Source of the DNA: Liquidambar formosana | Taxonomy: Eukaryota; Streptophyta; Magnoliopsida; Saxifragales; Altingiaceae | DNA: 64,000 nt | Assembly: GCA_039720395.1 (NCBI GenBank) | Contig: CM077833.1 | Coordinates: forward strand, 22,466,271-22,530,270 | Direction of reading: 5' to 3' | Part shown: positions 35,816 through 49,327 of the stretch, in pieces | Layout of the letters: every line of letters starts with the position of its first letter | Numbering within the stretch: position 1 is the stretch's first letter | Notes under the pieces: model-generated | What the model was told of the DNA's origin: nothing | The model's database searches: none | The model's input: only the letters and a program-made list of their open reading frames with translations | Program-made: the position numbers and the translations under genes

Positions 35816-37282
35816 TCATGGTCTTCTGCGACAACCTACACGCATTCCAACAGTTATTGGTGGAGAGGGAGGGGACGAACCGTCGCGAGGAGGTGACAAA
35901 ACCACTGGCAAGTATTCATCACTGTGACACAGGAAAACCGAGCTCCGGAAATGGTCCACCAGTGCTTCCTTCCCCTGATTTCGAAAACCCAGAAAGGGGA
36001 GAAGATTCAATCATTGAAATAGAAAGGAAACAACTAGCCCAAATGAGAGACGGTGTAATATTGTAGTAGAAACCACTACCAGAACATGTATATTTAATCC
36101 CCAAGAAAAAAAGAAAAAAGAAAAAAGGAAAAAGCAGATTCTGAGGAGAGAGGTGCTGGTATTCACCTGCACTCTGGCGCAACCGATTTCACATACTTTC
36201 TTGCTGCCATAAGCAGCAGCCATCTGAAATTGTGGAGGTGTTTGCAGACCCTCGTGGCTGCATCACCGCTGGTAAAGTTAACAAACGCATAGCCGTAGTT
36301 GCATTTGTTCCTGATAAAAACAAACCCACAAAAGGTCATACAAAAAATAAATGTATGAACCAACCAATTAATCATTGTCTCAGTAGTGTGACAATCAAAG
36401 ATATGGAGACACTACCGAAAATCCATGGGGAGGTAGAGAAAATCATATTCGGCTCGCACAGTGGGAGTCGGATTTTTCGTTTTCTTCCCAGCAATGCTCG
36501 TCCAGCTTGCGCAAGCAAGTCATTCCTACTGATCGGTATCATAAGGGAACAATGTTAGAAAGCTATAGATTAAAGCATTATAACTACTTAAAAATATACT
36601 TGGATGACTGGCAATAAACATCTAGACCAAAAAGAGCTGAAACAAAAGACCCAAAAACATGAAGCGAGAGAGGGTAATGAAGCTACAAAAATTGGGAGGT
36701 CCTATACGCAGAGTAATACCTAAGTTTGTTTGGGATATTTCTAATCATAACTGTTGTTATCTCAGAAGGCAAAACTTCATGACCACCACCACCAATATCA
36801 GTAGGAGACTTGAGGATGTCGCTATCGCCACCGTCCGAATGGACACAGCTTTTCTCTCTCATCACCCAAACCTTGACACAACTTTTCTCTCTCCGATGAG
36901 GGAGACAACTTCCTTGCGGCTTTCTAGACCTCCTTGAAAAACACTTGCGCCTACACCCACCACCAACCTTCACTTTCACAGTAGTCGTAGTCGTGGAACC
37001 ATCAAGTTGCTGGTAAGCATGGAAAGACGGTTTGTGATTTTGTGGGGTTTCCAACAGTGGAGTGTACCACCCAAAATGTTCACGAGGTAAAAAAGCTGTG
37101 GGGGGATAATATACAGGAACAGGGCGATGGAAGAACTGCTGCGATGCCGGCCTCCACCCCACCGCCACCGGTGGGCGTGGTGGTGCTGGTGGATAGAATG
37201 AATGGGGACAATACTGCAATTCATAGGGTTTGGCGAATGGGTTTAGAAGCTTAAGAGTTGGCTGGGGAGGGGCAGAAGCCAT
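35816..37282 (-). pseudogene. MEI2-like C-terminal RRM protein, frameshifted
   Basis: Minus-strand gene of the plant MEI2-like group with only the C-terminal RRM (MCT type; terminal-ear-like proteins have three RRMs). Such proteins bind RNA and act in development. Four exons: 37282-36720 (Pro-rich N-terminus, ending TTVMIRNIPNKL), 36525-36416 (LDEHCWEENEKSD, then YDFLYLPMDF), 36310-36167 (NKCNYGYAFVNFTSGDAA, then KKVCEIGCARVQ) and 35974-35816 ([27 protein letters not shown], stop). All junctions have GT/AG and matching phases. Three single-base shifts interrupt the RRM: an extra G near 36510, an extra C near 36439, and a missing base near 36208. The total length is 976 bases, one more than a multiple of three. 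Either a pseudogene or consensus errors. Confidence 0.8.
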
Positions 37283-39080
37283 GGGAGGTGGGGTTACGGC
37301 GCTACAGATTTTGAATAGAACAGAAGAGAAGGCCCTTTGAACACAACTGAAAACAAAAACCTTTTCAAGAAATGGATGTTAGAGAATGTTTTGGAACGTA
37401 TATAACAATATATATTATAAGGAGTATATATTATATCTTGAAATAATTGGGAATGGTGGAAAAACAGTATTCCATTTCATAGATTGATCGGACGGTGGAG
37501 ATTAAACACTGGTGGTGCCACAGGTGAGGCCATTGTGGCTCTTCGTTTGTGCAGATGTAGAGATACAAGGAAAAAATCTTTGTGATGATGGAAGCTTGAT
37601 ATGGGGTTCAGAATTACATTAAATGCAGCCCCATAATAGGACAAAGCTAGGTTAGCATTGGCGGCGGCAGAGAGAAAATGTCACTCACAGAGATTTCCAA
37701 TCATCCTGACAGTTTGATTTCAAACCCCACCATCTTCCTCGAATAGTCGAATGTATGCAGTTTGCAGCATTTCATAATTGTGGGTCTGAAATTAAATTAT
37801 CTATTTTCAATTCGAATATCAAAAAGGGTCTCCTTCATTTTTTTTTATTTATTTTTTTTAAAAAGAGGGGGGGGGGGTTTTCTCGTACTCATTTAATTTG
37901 CCCCGTTATTATCCGTGTGATCATCTTTGAACCCCTTTGTGCTACAAATTCCCCCGAGATAGAGAAAGAAAAAGAAAACAGCTTATAATTATTTTAAGGG
38001 CCCTCATGGGCTTTCATCTTCCAAAAAGCATTTTGAGAGAGAGAGAAGAGAACTGGAAAAGACAGAAGCATTAAATAGAAGTAGACGTTTCATAAATGAA
38101 GAGGGTTCTAGAGTTTCAAGGATAGTGGGTTTTGAGGCTAGGTTTTTTGTACATTTCCAACATGACGTAGAAATAGAAACTGGGGGTTTTGAGGATGGAA
38201 CCAGAATGCTTCCATTGTCAAGGTTTTGCATTGGGCCATGGAAAACCTTCTCAGTAGTAGCTAGGGCAACCTTCTGTTTGTCTTTCTCTGAGCTCTATCC
38301 CTTGTGTCAAATCTTGGCTAAATCCAAGCAAACAAGGCTACTATACTATTCTGGTGGTCATACTGATCAGGTTTTTGAAAGTGTTTGGTAGGTAGGTGGG
38401 GTTGACCATACCTCATCTGGCTTTCTTAGGCCCATTGCTGTGTCTTTTCCTACCAAATATGCAGGTACTGGCCGGCCGGAAGGCAATTTACTTGAAACAA
38501 GCTAAGTTTTAAATGTTCCATTGTTTGCATGGGTTATCATTACCCTTTTTCAGGAAAACAAAGAGTCAATGTTGCTTATAAACATTGAAAAAGGAAAGGG
38601 TCATTTTACTCACATTTGGCTATCCCTGGACTGGAAGTTCGGTCAAGCCACTGTTTCGGAAATTTGGGCACAGTGTAGGATCTTCTTATCAATATGGCCA
38701 TACGTACCTCAAGGATCACTTCAGTGTGAAATCATAGTCGTGAGATCGGGTTTGGAGTCTAAGACGATTACTCCTTAAGTAGCGTTATCATGAGCCACCC
38801 TTTCTTTTATTTTCTTTTTATATTTTTATTTTGAATGAGCTAGGTTCACCTTTTTCTAAGAGTTATTTTACAAATTTTAAGACATCTCCCATGTGATTAG
38901 ATAAAAGATCCTTCAAAAGTTTTTATAATTAAATTTTATAATAAAATGTTATGTGATTTAATTATATGTATGGATTAAAGTTTATTGTTGTCTCAAAATT
39001 GAATAAAATATGACTAAAATTCTCATGTATAAACTCAATAGCATATTGTTAGTTAAATCTGTGACAAGAGAACGCACTAA
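37283..39080. other. Intergenic; one long ATG-poor open frame
   Basis: Plus-strand frame open from about 37965 to 38391 (about 140 codons), including GFEARFFVHFQHDVEIETGG, but with no early ATG and no family I recognise. A G10 run lies at about 37868. The rest shows no gene. Confidence 0.4.
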
Positions 39081-39291
39081 TGCCATATTTGTTTAGTTGG
39101 AATGAAATTGATAGAAATGAAATCTAATTCCATACTTAAAGTAGTCTGTAATGAAAAAAATTTGAAATAATTCTATCTAAACACACTTATTTTATTCTAT
39201 CCTTATTTAAATGACATCATTCAAATATGCTGTTTAAAATGAATTGGAATGAGATTCAATTCTATCCTATTTCAGCTAAACAAATATAGCC
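39081..39291. mobile_element. Tourist-like MITE, 211 bp
   Basis: Flanked by TAA (39078-39080 and 39292-39294). The ends GCCATATTTGTTTAGTTGG and, on the opposite strand, GGCTATATTTGTTTAGCTG match those of the MITE at 10553-10786. No coding frame. Confidence 0.72.
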
Positions 39292-41182
39292 TAAAAAATA
39301 CTTGCTTCGCTTCTTTATTTCACTGCTTAATGCTCCTAAACATTTTTTATTTGGTAATTCGTTAATGGTTATGGGCAAGATTGGGCTGGTTTCAATCTCC
39401 TTTGTTTCAATATCGCTTGGTGCTCATAGACCTTGTTATTTTATGATCTAGTTATGGGCAAGATTGGGCAGTTTGGAACGCAACTAGCACCCTAAAACAT
39501 ACCATAAACTATGTTACCCATTGTAAAGGGGTTTTTTTTTCTAGGGGAAAAATAGAAAGAAAGAAGTTTTAAGCTTACATGCATTTGAATTTGATCATGT
39601 GCTTCCTAGCAAGAAAAAAGAAAAAGAATTGATCATATGCTAATTTATGCTTAATTAAGAACAGGACCATTAATAATGCGTTCATAAACTCAATACAAGA
39701 GCAATGCACTTCAACAATAAATTAATAATACTAATAATAATAGGAGGGATCTGTGATCAGCGTATTGTATGCGGGCTTGTGGTGTCTTTGGTGCGTGCAT
39801 CTATTACACACCATTTATAGCGCAATGCATCTAGCATCAAGAAATAGAACTTACTTCATATTCCAATTTCCACTTGGCTTGTAATGAATGAAATGTGATT
39901 TTATTTTTTTGGTCATTAGTTAAAATCCGATTTTGTTGAAAATACAAGTTCAACGATTTTTTATTTTCTTTTAAAATTTTACCCATTTTTATACTCTTGT
40001 CCATTTTAAAAGTGTCCAAAACGCTCAATGGGGGTTATGCTCCTGAAAAAACGAAAACACAGTAGCATTTTCCTTTCATATTTGCCTTGTTTTTTGACTG
40101 CGAGAATTGGAGGCAGCAGATTGGAGCGTGTTTAGGGCACCATCCCACGGGGGGCGGGAGGGGGAGATGGGTGATCATCATTAGGGTTCACTATAGATAT
40201 ATTGATATGATTAGGGTCTAAAAAGGTACTATAGATGTGATGGAAAAGGTAGGAAATGATGAAAGTTACAGATGGGGGTTTATGTGATGTGATGGAGAGA
40301 CCTATGGCCTAATACATACTTGTGGGTCCACAGTTTTCATTGTTCTGTACAGGCCAAATATTTTGTCTCCTCCGTTCTTTAAATGCCCTCCTACAGTCAT
40401 TCTTGCTTTTCTTTCTTTCTTCATAGAGAGAGATAGAGAGAATGATAGAAGCTGTTACCCTATATCTGCTAACTGGCCGGGCAGTGTGTCTGTCATTCTT
40501 TTTCCCATTCTAATGTGATGATGGCGTTTGTAATATTTTTAGAGGTTTCTTTCAGGATAAAATCACCCAGCACATGAATATTTTGAAATTATTACAAACA
40601 GCCGGTATGTCATTCTAAAGGGTAGCCGAGGGTTTTTTAGATTTTTTAGTAACTTAGCAATGTTGGGTATGTTGAAGTGCTCTACTAGCATCTCCAGTAA
40701 TGTGAGTTAAATAAGATGTGTTATTGTTATTTTAGCACATATTATAGTACTAAATGCTATAATTTAACACAATATGCTCTAATGATGTAAATAAACATAG
40801 TGTGTTATTTTTTTTCACAAGTTTAACTTTTTCCATAGATTTAAGGTCTCGTAAGATAATGAATAAAGTATATCGTAGATCAAATGAAATGTTGCTTGAG
40901 TGAGATGAATGAGTTAAAAAAAAGGGTATGTCTTCTGTTTTTTTTTTTTTTAATTTAAGATTTCAATATTATTTTTGAAAATATTATATTTATTTATGGG
41001 CTGTTTGGTTACTGAGAAAATTTTGGAAGAAAAATGGAAAAAAGAAGTTGCTGGTGTATTTGATTGTTGAAAAAAAGAGAAAAAACTGACATGATAAATA
41101 TAGTAATAACTCACCCTTGTGCCAAATATAGCACAAAAGTGAGCTATTGCTATATTTAGCATATGCATTTAGCTCATCATTA
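39292..41182. other. Intergenic, no gene seen
   Basis: AT-rich. Relatives of the mini-MITE occur near 40680-40800 and 41095-41180 (AGCACA, GAGTTATT, GCTAAAT words). No gene is recognisable. Confidence 0.5.
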
Positions 41183-41256
41183 GGAGCATCCCAACTTGTG
41201 CTAAATGTTATAATATAGTAATAACACACCATATAGCTCACCACTTGAAGATGCTC
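41183..41256. repeat. 74-bp mini-MITE (copy 2)
   Basis: Starts GGAGCATC, ends GATGCTC, and is flanked by TTA (41180-41182 and 41257-41259). It is the better-preserved relative of the 73-bp element at 4576-4648. Far too short to code for anything; a non-autonomous PIF/Harbinger-like relic by its TTA duplication. Confidence 0.65.
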
Positions 41257-44200
41257 TTAAGACTGAATCAGGTCTAACCCAAAGTTGGCGAAGTTCAACC
41301 CTTTTTCTGAACTTCTGGTTGAATGGACTATGTTTTGAGCCTTTTGGCCTAGACAAGTGAAATTCATGGATTATTTTACCTTCTAATTTTCTGTTCTTTC
41401 ATTCTCGGAGAATTACAGATTGGTCGGGCTACGGGTTAGATATTATAGTTAGTAATATTTTTAATTAAGTTAGTAGTTACTTATTATGAATTTAATAGTA
41501 ATTTGCATTGAACTGTGATTATCTTCCTATACTCCGACGATGGATCTAAACTTCCCCTTCTTTCTTCAATGGCCATAATTATGGGTGGAACTTGGGTGAG
41601 CTTTGACAGTTACTTAATCTACTAGTTGGGCACGAGTAGTAAAATGACTACTGAAATTCAATTCAAGTGGATCATGATCAAAGGAATCAGGCAACCTGCC
41701 CAAATAAACCCTAAACCATAATTCATAGATATATATATATATATATAAAATATATATTCACACTGTTTCAAGGAATCCCTTATATAAGTTAGGTAATGAC
41801 TTCTTATTTTGAGTTCTTTATTTTTTATCCAACGAACAAAATATGATCATTCTTAAAAAAAAACAAGGTTATTAGATGGGACAATCTATAATTGAGCACT
41901 GCATTATTAGATTGATTGGGTAACACCATTTTATATACAAATGAAAGACAATGTATTACCAAGACCATTCAAATAGATTTAACTACATTAGATCATTTAT
42001 ATTTCTTATTTCACAAGGATCAATGAGGCAGAACATTGTATATCTCTAATTTTTTTTCATTGCGTGTGCGCGTTTTTTTTTTTTTTTTTTTTTTTTTTTT
42101 TGAACAGGCAAAATGATGACTTATTTAAGGGAAAAAAAACCAAGTTTTTATTTTAGGAAAAAAAATTTTCCTTGCTATTGACTATATAAGTTGTGTACAA
42201 TGTATTAATAATCTTATCGAGTTGAGTAATACCATACTCAAGGTTATCTGAATTAATTAATAAGTTTAAAATAATGTTTAAACATGATTTGTTTATCTCA
42301 CAAGCGAGCTCGATCAAGATTTTTATTGAGCCGATCACAAACCAAACTCAACTCCTCAACTCCATTTCATGCCAGCAAGCCACTCCCACTAATTGCTGAA
42401 CATGAAATTTCAAATAAATTACTTAACCACCTACCCCCAAAACAACACAGCCCTTTCAACCTAAAAGGCCCAAAAACCTCACAAGAGGTTGAAATTTGAA
42501 GAGAGATGTAGATATTGCACAAATTGAGTGGGAAACGCTTGCAAGCTAGACTTACTGCATCCTCCTTTAGTGACAGGTCAAAAAATATGCCCAAAAAGTG
42601 TACAAGATATACACATGCCGTACCTCGCCATGCTACTCTGAAAGTGTCGGTCTATTTCCACCTTAATTTCCTTTTTTTGTAGCGTCCACACCCTTCCTGA
42701 CTTATTATCATATCAATTTTACTCGTGAAACAGTGTGGTCAACAAAAATGGGTGTCTTACACTAAAAAAAAAAAAAAAACATATTAATTAATTAATTTTG
42801 ATATATACTTGAATTAATAAATGATCAAAATAACTCCACTTATGAGTCCACTAACGAAAAAATTTATAGAAAAATACTTAGGAACTCATAATTAATCAAT
42901 AACGTAGTTTTGATAGAGGTTTTAAACTTCAAAGTTTAAACCAATTAAAATTTTCTATGGTACCTCAAATTTTTATGAGTACCGTACTTCAAGTGATAAT
43001 TTGGATCATACTTTTGTGGCACGAAATGTAGGAGCATGGTGATAACTATCCCCCCTTAAGACCTGTGGAAAATTTGGCTAACTTTCTGTGCATAAGGATA
43101 TAATCCCTGAAGTGAAGCACTAGAGCTAGAGTGGCGAGCTAAGCCCATGGTCCTAGAACAAGGTCATGTGAGGCAATCCTACTAACCCAATCTAAGGATC
43201 AGTTCAGCTCCATCTCCAGAACAATTCATGAGAATATCAGCATTAAGGTATTTCTATCTCCTGCTTATTTTGAGACACATGGCAATTCAATTAGACCATG
43301 GTTCAACCCTTCAACCACAGTCGACTAACCCTAGTTTGACAATTACATCGAACTTGAGGTTAACCACTTAACCACAGTTAGCAAACCATGGTCTGACGGT
43401 TATTGGGCTAACCTCAGTTAGACTTAACTCAACCCAAGTGGTTATCATAGTTGGCCAAGGTCAGTCCAGTACAGGTAGGTATAAAAGGAACATTCCATTG
43501 CTAAATGAGGTATGATGAATAGTACCCTAATTCTAGACACACATCATCTTCTTCCTTGTCCCTTCCTCCTCCTCCATAAACAGCTATTGACTTGAGCTTT
43601 GGAAAAGGCTTGGCCGAACCCATCTCGGCCTCCCTCCAACCCTATTTTCCAACTTGTGATTACAGATCAAACGGTGGAATCAGCTCCTCTCCTCACTGCA
43701 GTGTTCGTGGTCTAGATTTAGACCCACACACTTTCTATTTATAGTCAGCCACTCAGCCATGCAACCTATATTGGGCTTCCCTGGGCCTGAGAACACATCA
43801 GGCTCCTCAGACAGTTAAGCACTTTAGAAGAAGGCCTGTAACCCAAACGGGTGTAGAATTTGGTTGGTGCTGCTGCCTCTTCAGGGGACCCAAACAAGAG
43901 GTCAGAGGATCGATCCGATGGCATTATTTAGTAATGGGCCGCGCGATTGGGAAGTCGGATTGGTGACGGCTGAGTGATTGCCAAAACTGCAGCAGGCTAA
44001 CAATTGAGTTAGGGCATTGAAAATAACCAATTAAGCCAGCAAAATCTTGGAAAACATGATGGTGGCAGTGGTACAAGGGACACAAAGAGGTCTCCATGAG
44101 TGAAACACCATCAAGATGACTCTTCAAAATGAGCTTAATTCCATTACCCATGAGCTCTCTAGGAATGGAAACCTCTGCTTTAGGATCCAATGACCCATTA

Positions 44201-45410
44201 GTGCCATCTTGGCAACAAAATTCGGATTGAGACCCAATATTTGATGGGTTGTATTATGGATTGGGCCAACAGGAGAAAACAACTTAGGCTATGGACTTAT
44301 GATGTTGGTCACCTATTCTCTCACTGTAAAGATGGGGCGGAAAATTGGGCAAGTCGAGACAGACCTAAGTCAAAGCCCAACTAAAACCAATGGACTGCCT
44401 CGGCCCCACAATTGCATGCTTCAAGCTGGTTTTGGGTTTTAACAGATTATATTCGTGTTGGCATGGGGATGGGCTCTTCCCACCCAAGACCTAAATCCAG
44501 TGCTTTTTGGTCAATGTAATTGGCATTGAACAAGATGTAAAATTGTAAAAGGGATTGGTTCTTAGTTCTTAGTTACCGTTTCAATTTCCTCTCCCTAGCT
44601 AAACATCAGAGTATATATATATATATATATATATGGGGCTGATCACAGAACCGGGACAGATCATATGCAACTCTCAGCCGTGTGATCATTTCCGAGACTT
44701 ATGGACCTGATCAATTTCATATATATATATATACACACACACATATAATAAAGAAAATTAAATTTTCAGAATAGATAATTGGATGTATACATTATACATG
44801 GACCACCATGCAAGTTGATACAAATGGATGGCTGTTTTAAAACCAAGCGACAATACGTAGTTGCCTGTCCCCATGAGCTTCCCTTTGATGTTTAAGGAAA
44901 TGATTAACCAAAATTTAAGAGTCCCATTAGAGTGAAGTGTGACAAGACTTTCCTCCACCACATGTCCAAACACAGCCCTACCACCCATTTTCCAAATTGA
45001 TATGTCATGTACCCCACAAAATTTTTGCAGCAACCACCCCATCAACCCATGAGAAAAGGATTTGTCATGTATTAGGCACACTAACAGCACTACTCATCCC
45101 TATTATTGTTGCCATATAATAAAGCCGTCCTTTCTGAAAGTTGGGTTTGGGTTTTTATCTGTGGGGCCCCATTTGTCTTCTGAGGGTGAGACCTTCTGCA
45201 TGCCTCATTTTTAGTAGTGCCTGCCCCTCAAAGACAGAGAAACCTTTCAATTTCATGATGTGAGTTTTGATCGCTAAGCTTGGATGTGTTTGGTAAGTAC
45301 CATTTCAAAAGTTTTCTTGGCTTGGAAAATTCGTCGCGTAATTGCGTAGAAGAAGACCATTATATATTAGATTTAAGAATTATATGGCACTTAGTTACTT
45401 AGATACCTTA
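41257..45410. other. Intergenic, possible old retroelement debris
   Basis: No gene recognised. T-run at 42073-42100, TA microsatellites at about 41729-41746 and 44613-44634. The 43040-44400 part is richer in GC than its surroundings, and GTATAAAAGGAACATTCC at about 43481 resembles a TATA region of an LTR, but I could not find paired LTRs or a primer-binding site. Confidence 0.45.
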
Positions 45411-45601
45411 GGGCCTGTTTGGGTGTCTAAAGGGAAATTTAAATAGCAGTATTTCGTGAATTCTTAACAATTGATCCTAAAACATCGACTATAATGATAA
45501 CTTTGGCCAACTTTTCAAAGTGACAAATTTGTGCCTTTAATATTATGTACAATATACAAAAATTATGTGATTTTCATTTGGACACCCACCCAAATGGGTC
45601 C
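45411..45601. mobile_element. MITE-like element, 191 bp
   Basis: The left end GGGCCTGTTTGGGTGTC and the right end GACACCCACCCAAATGGGTCC are inverted repeats. TTA precedes and TAA follows, so the duplication could be TA only. No coding frame. Confidence 0.65.
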
Positions 45602-47462
45602 TAAGAAAATTTGTTTTAATAATGAAAAAATTATTGATGAATTAAAACTGTATGGAAAGCCCAATTAATATTGAATCGGTTCATTGTGATTTGAAGTGAA
45701 ATCATTATGTTCGGTCTATCATCGAAATGAGCCAATTTCGTAGTATTTTGCCATAATGATCATAGGTGAGCCCCCAACTCGACACACCAGGACTCCTTGA
45801 CAAGTTGACAGGCATGGCTAGAAGGCAGGAGGGCCGGCAGTTGCCCTTATCAGAGCCCATATCAGCCATACCGGTCCATTAATTTGTGTGACATGCAGGG
45901 ACAAATTATTACATTTAAGAAGAGATTGAAATTGGTTAAAAATTGATATAAATCCTTTTGAAATATCCCCCTTTTTTTTTTCTTTCTTTTTTTAACGCTA
46001 TCACTACACAAATTTAGCATAATTTGGTTTTTACTAATCAATTGAGATTTTTTTATTCCCCTTTTTCATTGGGAAAAAGTGAACCTCTTGGTCATGAGAA
46101 GGCCACAACTGGGCTTGGGCTTACTTTTCGTTAAATATGTAGTAATATTCTCAATGAAAAGTCAATGAAGCATAGAAGAGTTGGACCCTATTTTCAATGA
46201 ATTTGACTACAACCATCTCCCACCTCTTTAGGGCCCTCTCTAGGGGCTCTTGTAGCCTAGTGTTATTTTTCCTCCTCTACAAAGAGAAAGGTCTCGGTTC
46301 AATTTTCCACCTTCTAGGGTAGGGCTATGCCCTCCTAAGGCGTATTATTTATAAAAAAAAAAAAAAATGAAAATGAAAGACAACCACCACAATATGTTCA
46401 TTTGAATCTAAAGGCAACTTGTGGCCAATACAATACAGAGTGGATGATATGAGTCTAATTTTATCTTATAAAAAATTATCTTTCATATCCATCTTATGTG
46501 AGTGATAGAATATAGCAACAAACTCGATCTCCTATCCCCTTAACTCTCTCGTCACTCCTCCCATCACTCAAAACAAATTTTTTTAAAAAAAAATTGAAAA
46601 GAAAAAAAAAATGTTACTTGCACAAATTTTTAACATTAAGTTTTTGTATCAATTCACATGACAGATGAGATGATATTAATTAGATAATTTGTTATTCTAA
46701 GAATAATGATTTAACACTACATTATCAATCATGTGAATCAAGTGCATATGACACTACTCAAAAATAATTCCCTTAAAAAATAAATAAATAAAAAAGAGGA
46801 GATAGAGGCATGGATGATGTTTTTGCTTGTACCTTAAAATTTAGATAAATAAACAAAAAGAACTTACTTTTACCTTTTCAGAACTTTAGACATTATAATT
46901 AAGGTGACTTTTCTTTGTCTAAACTTGCTTAGGTGGTTGTAAAATTATAGCTTCATAAAGGCTTTAAATAATGAATTAATGAGGAAAAAAGGAAAGAAGT
47001 AGAGAAATAGTTAGCTAATGGTACCCCTCCAGTGGAACCTCATGTTGGCAATGAAATGGACCTCTTCTAGACCAATGGCGGCCAAGAGGACACTACACTA
47101 CCTTTCAGCTTCTCTAGTGTTAGGTTTGCGAGTGTCTAATCAAATGAGTTGTCATACCCTACATCAAGTTGATCTCCCCTTGTGTACGCTTGGAGAAAAC
47201 TTTGACAAACCTTGATTAAGCTTGAAAACCGAGGGCATGATACAGACATGAAGTCTTCTTAATTACAGCTTGATATTCAGTCAATCACGCAGAAAATCCA
47301 AAGAAGAGCAAGTGAAAAAGATTAAGAATATATTATTTTTCTTCTTCATTCGGCGAATTTCAAGCAAAATTATCAAATCATAGCTGGATGGTAGACGTGG
47401 TTTCAAATATTTTCTTTTTAAACTGTGTACTGATCTATCCCATAAGATAGATCCACCTCTTT
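45602..47462. other. Intergenic with SINE-like piece near 46240-46363
   Basis: At about 46248-46363 an A-box-like TAGCCTAGTGT, a B-box-like GGTTCAATTTTCC and a terminal A15 tract suggest a plus-strand SINE; no target duplication is certain. Near 47084-47150 a short frame, MAAKRTLHYLSASLVLGLRV, weakly resembles a copia RNase H motif. Confidence 0.45.
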
Positions 47463-47802
47463 CACTGGCAGAGCCAAGGGGGGGCCTATGGGGACACGTG
47501 TCCCCAATTGGCTCAACCAAGTTCTTTTTTTTTTTTTTTTTTTTGAAGAGAGATTATATTTAATGATCATTTCTTAACATAATGCCAAAAAGAAAAAGAT
47601 GCTAGTCATTTTACAGCATATTTATAATTCAATGTGTAATAAGTTGACAACAATATCCTTTTCTTGGTATTAAATTATAAAATGATTACCAAAAAGTAAT
47701 ATTTTAAAAAATATGCTTTTCAGAGATTTTAGTTTCCACTTCCCACTTCACAAAATCATAATACAATGCCCCCATTAGAAATAACTTCTAGCTTCGCCCC
47801 CT
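47463..47802. mobile_element. Possible DNA-transposon relic
   Basis: Starts CACTGGCAGAGCCAAGGGGG and ends AGCTTCGCCCCCTG, imperfect inverted ends of a kind common in short plant transposons. A long T run (47526-47544) lies inside. No target duplication could be fixed. Confidence 0.4.
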
Positions 47803-48571
47803 GGTCTCTTTTCTTTTCTTTTATTCAAAACAAAAAGATAAATAAAAATAATTGCTTGTAAAACTCGAACTCCAAACTTTCTTCTTACAAATGAGAGAGA
47901 TGTGAGGTTATTAGGTTACAATCAGATAGCCGTTTGATTGGCTTTTGTGAATGTGCAAAATTTAAATGACAATGCATGCATGCTTGGCTCTTTACTCATG
48001 AGGATATTCATCAATCCTTTCCCTTCCTTGCCTTCCCCCAAGTGTCTAAATACTCAACTAGAAATAATATAACAATATGCATGTGCAAAATTTAAATGAT
48101 AATGCACGCATGCTAAGTCCATTTTCATGATGTGTCGTTGTCTGCTAGCTTAATCGTTCGGGGTATGTTTTTTTATATCTAATCTGACATATGATGACAA
48201 AAAATTAGTAGGGACAAGGAAGAAGTCTTCATGCCTAAATGCCTAATTAGAAGCCAAATATTTTCCAAATTAAAACGTTAGCATTGTCATCCCTAGGTTT
48301 GGCATGTCTAAACATCAAAGCAATGGTGAATAGTCAGCCAATTTAAAAATAAGTAAAAGACCATTGGCCACAAACCATACGACTGCATGCCATAATATAA
48401 CATATGTAACTTCTTTGGATTATTTAAGTGACTTCGTGCCATTCACTTTCTTTTGTTTTTTATTGGTGCAAATCACGTTGTGCTCTGAAATAATTTACTT
48501 TTCTCTGTTCGAACAATAATCCACTAGCTTCCATCTATGTGCTGCAATGATGATCTTGCTTTATTGATAAA

Positions 48572-48606
<35 letters not shown>

Positions 48607-49327
48607 TCTAGATAACGTATGATCTTCATGATTATTTTCTAACAAATAGGCTTCCAAATCCAAGTAGACTTGATTCAGTGGATTCTGTAAGAGATGGTTC
48701 CAAGATTTTTAATACATAAATCAACTTTTATTAAAAAAATGGGTAAATATCAAAGTATCCTTAGTAAAAGGAATTATTTTAAAGAATCCTATAAAATAAT
48801 TTCCTATATATTACAAAAACCCAAATAGGGTTAAAATACGTCAAAAAAAAATTCCATCCATCCAACTTCGTTTAAATTATACAGTTTTGGAACCGAACAT
48901 ACCTTTTTTATAATTGTTTGTTTATTCATTTTCTTGTCTTTTTTATTTTTTATTTTCCTTTTTTGTGATAAATAACAATGACAAATAATCCATTTATTAA
49001 ACAAATAAGATGGTAATACAAATTTTGAATAATTATTTTGATATTTTAATAAAAAAATGTAACAAGGGTATTTTAGTCAAGAAATTCCATCCTTCAAACA
49101 GAGTTGAATAGAAGTTAAGTTATTAAGTTTTTTGGATATAGTTTAACCCTACTTGGGTTTTTCTGACAGGAAAATTATTTTATAAGGTTTTTGAATATAA
49201 TTCTTTTTATGAGAGATATTTTAAATATTTTCCCTTAAAAATTCCTACAACATCATTATTATTAATTTTAAAATTGTCCTTACTACATTAATTAGGTTTT
49301 GATTTCATTCATATGCGAATAAACTAA
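47803..49327. other. Intergenic, no gene seen
   Basis: AT-rich. CT microsatellite at 48575-48602. The blocks GCATGTGCAAAATTTAAATG around 48078 and TGTGCAAAATTTAAATGAC near 47952 are a short direct repeat. Confidence 0.5.

Noticed and set aside
43040..44400. Possible LTR retrotransposon
   Set aside because: A TATA-like GTATAAAAGGAAC and higher GC are suggestive, but no paired LTRs, primer-binding site, polypurine tract or protein domains were found.
47018..47215. Possible copia RNase H remnant (AAKRTLHYLSASLVLGLRV)
   Set aside because: The resemblance is short and weak and no other copia motifs are near; mentioned only in the intergenic entry.
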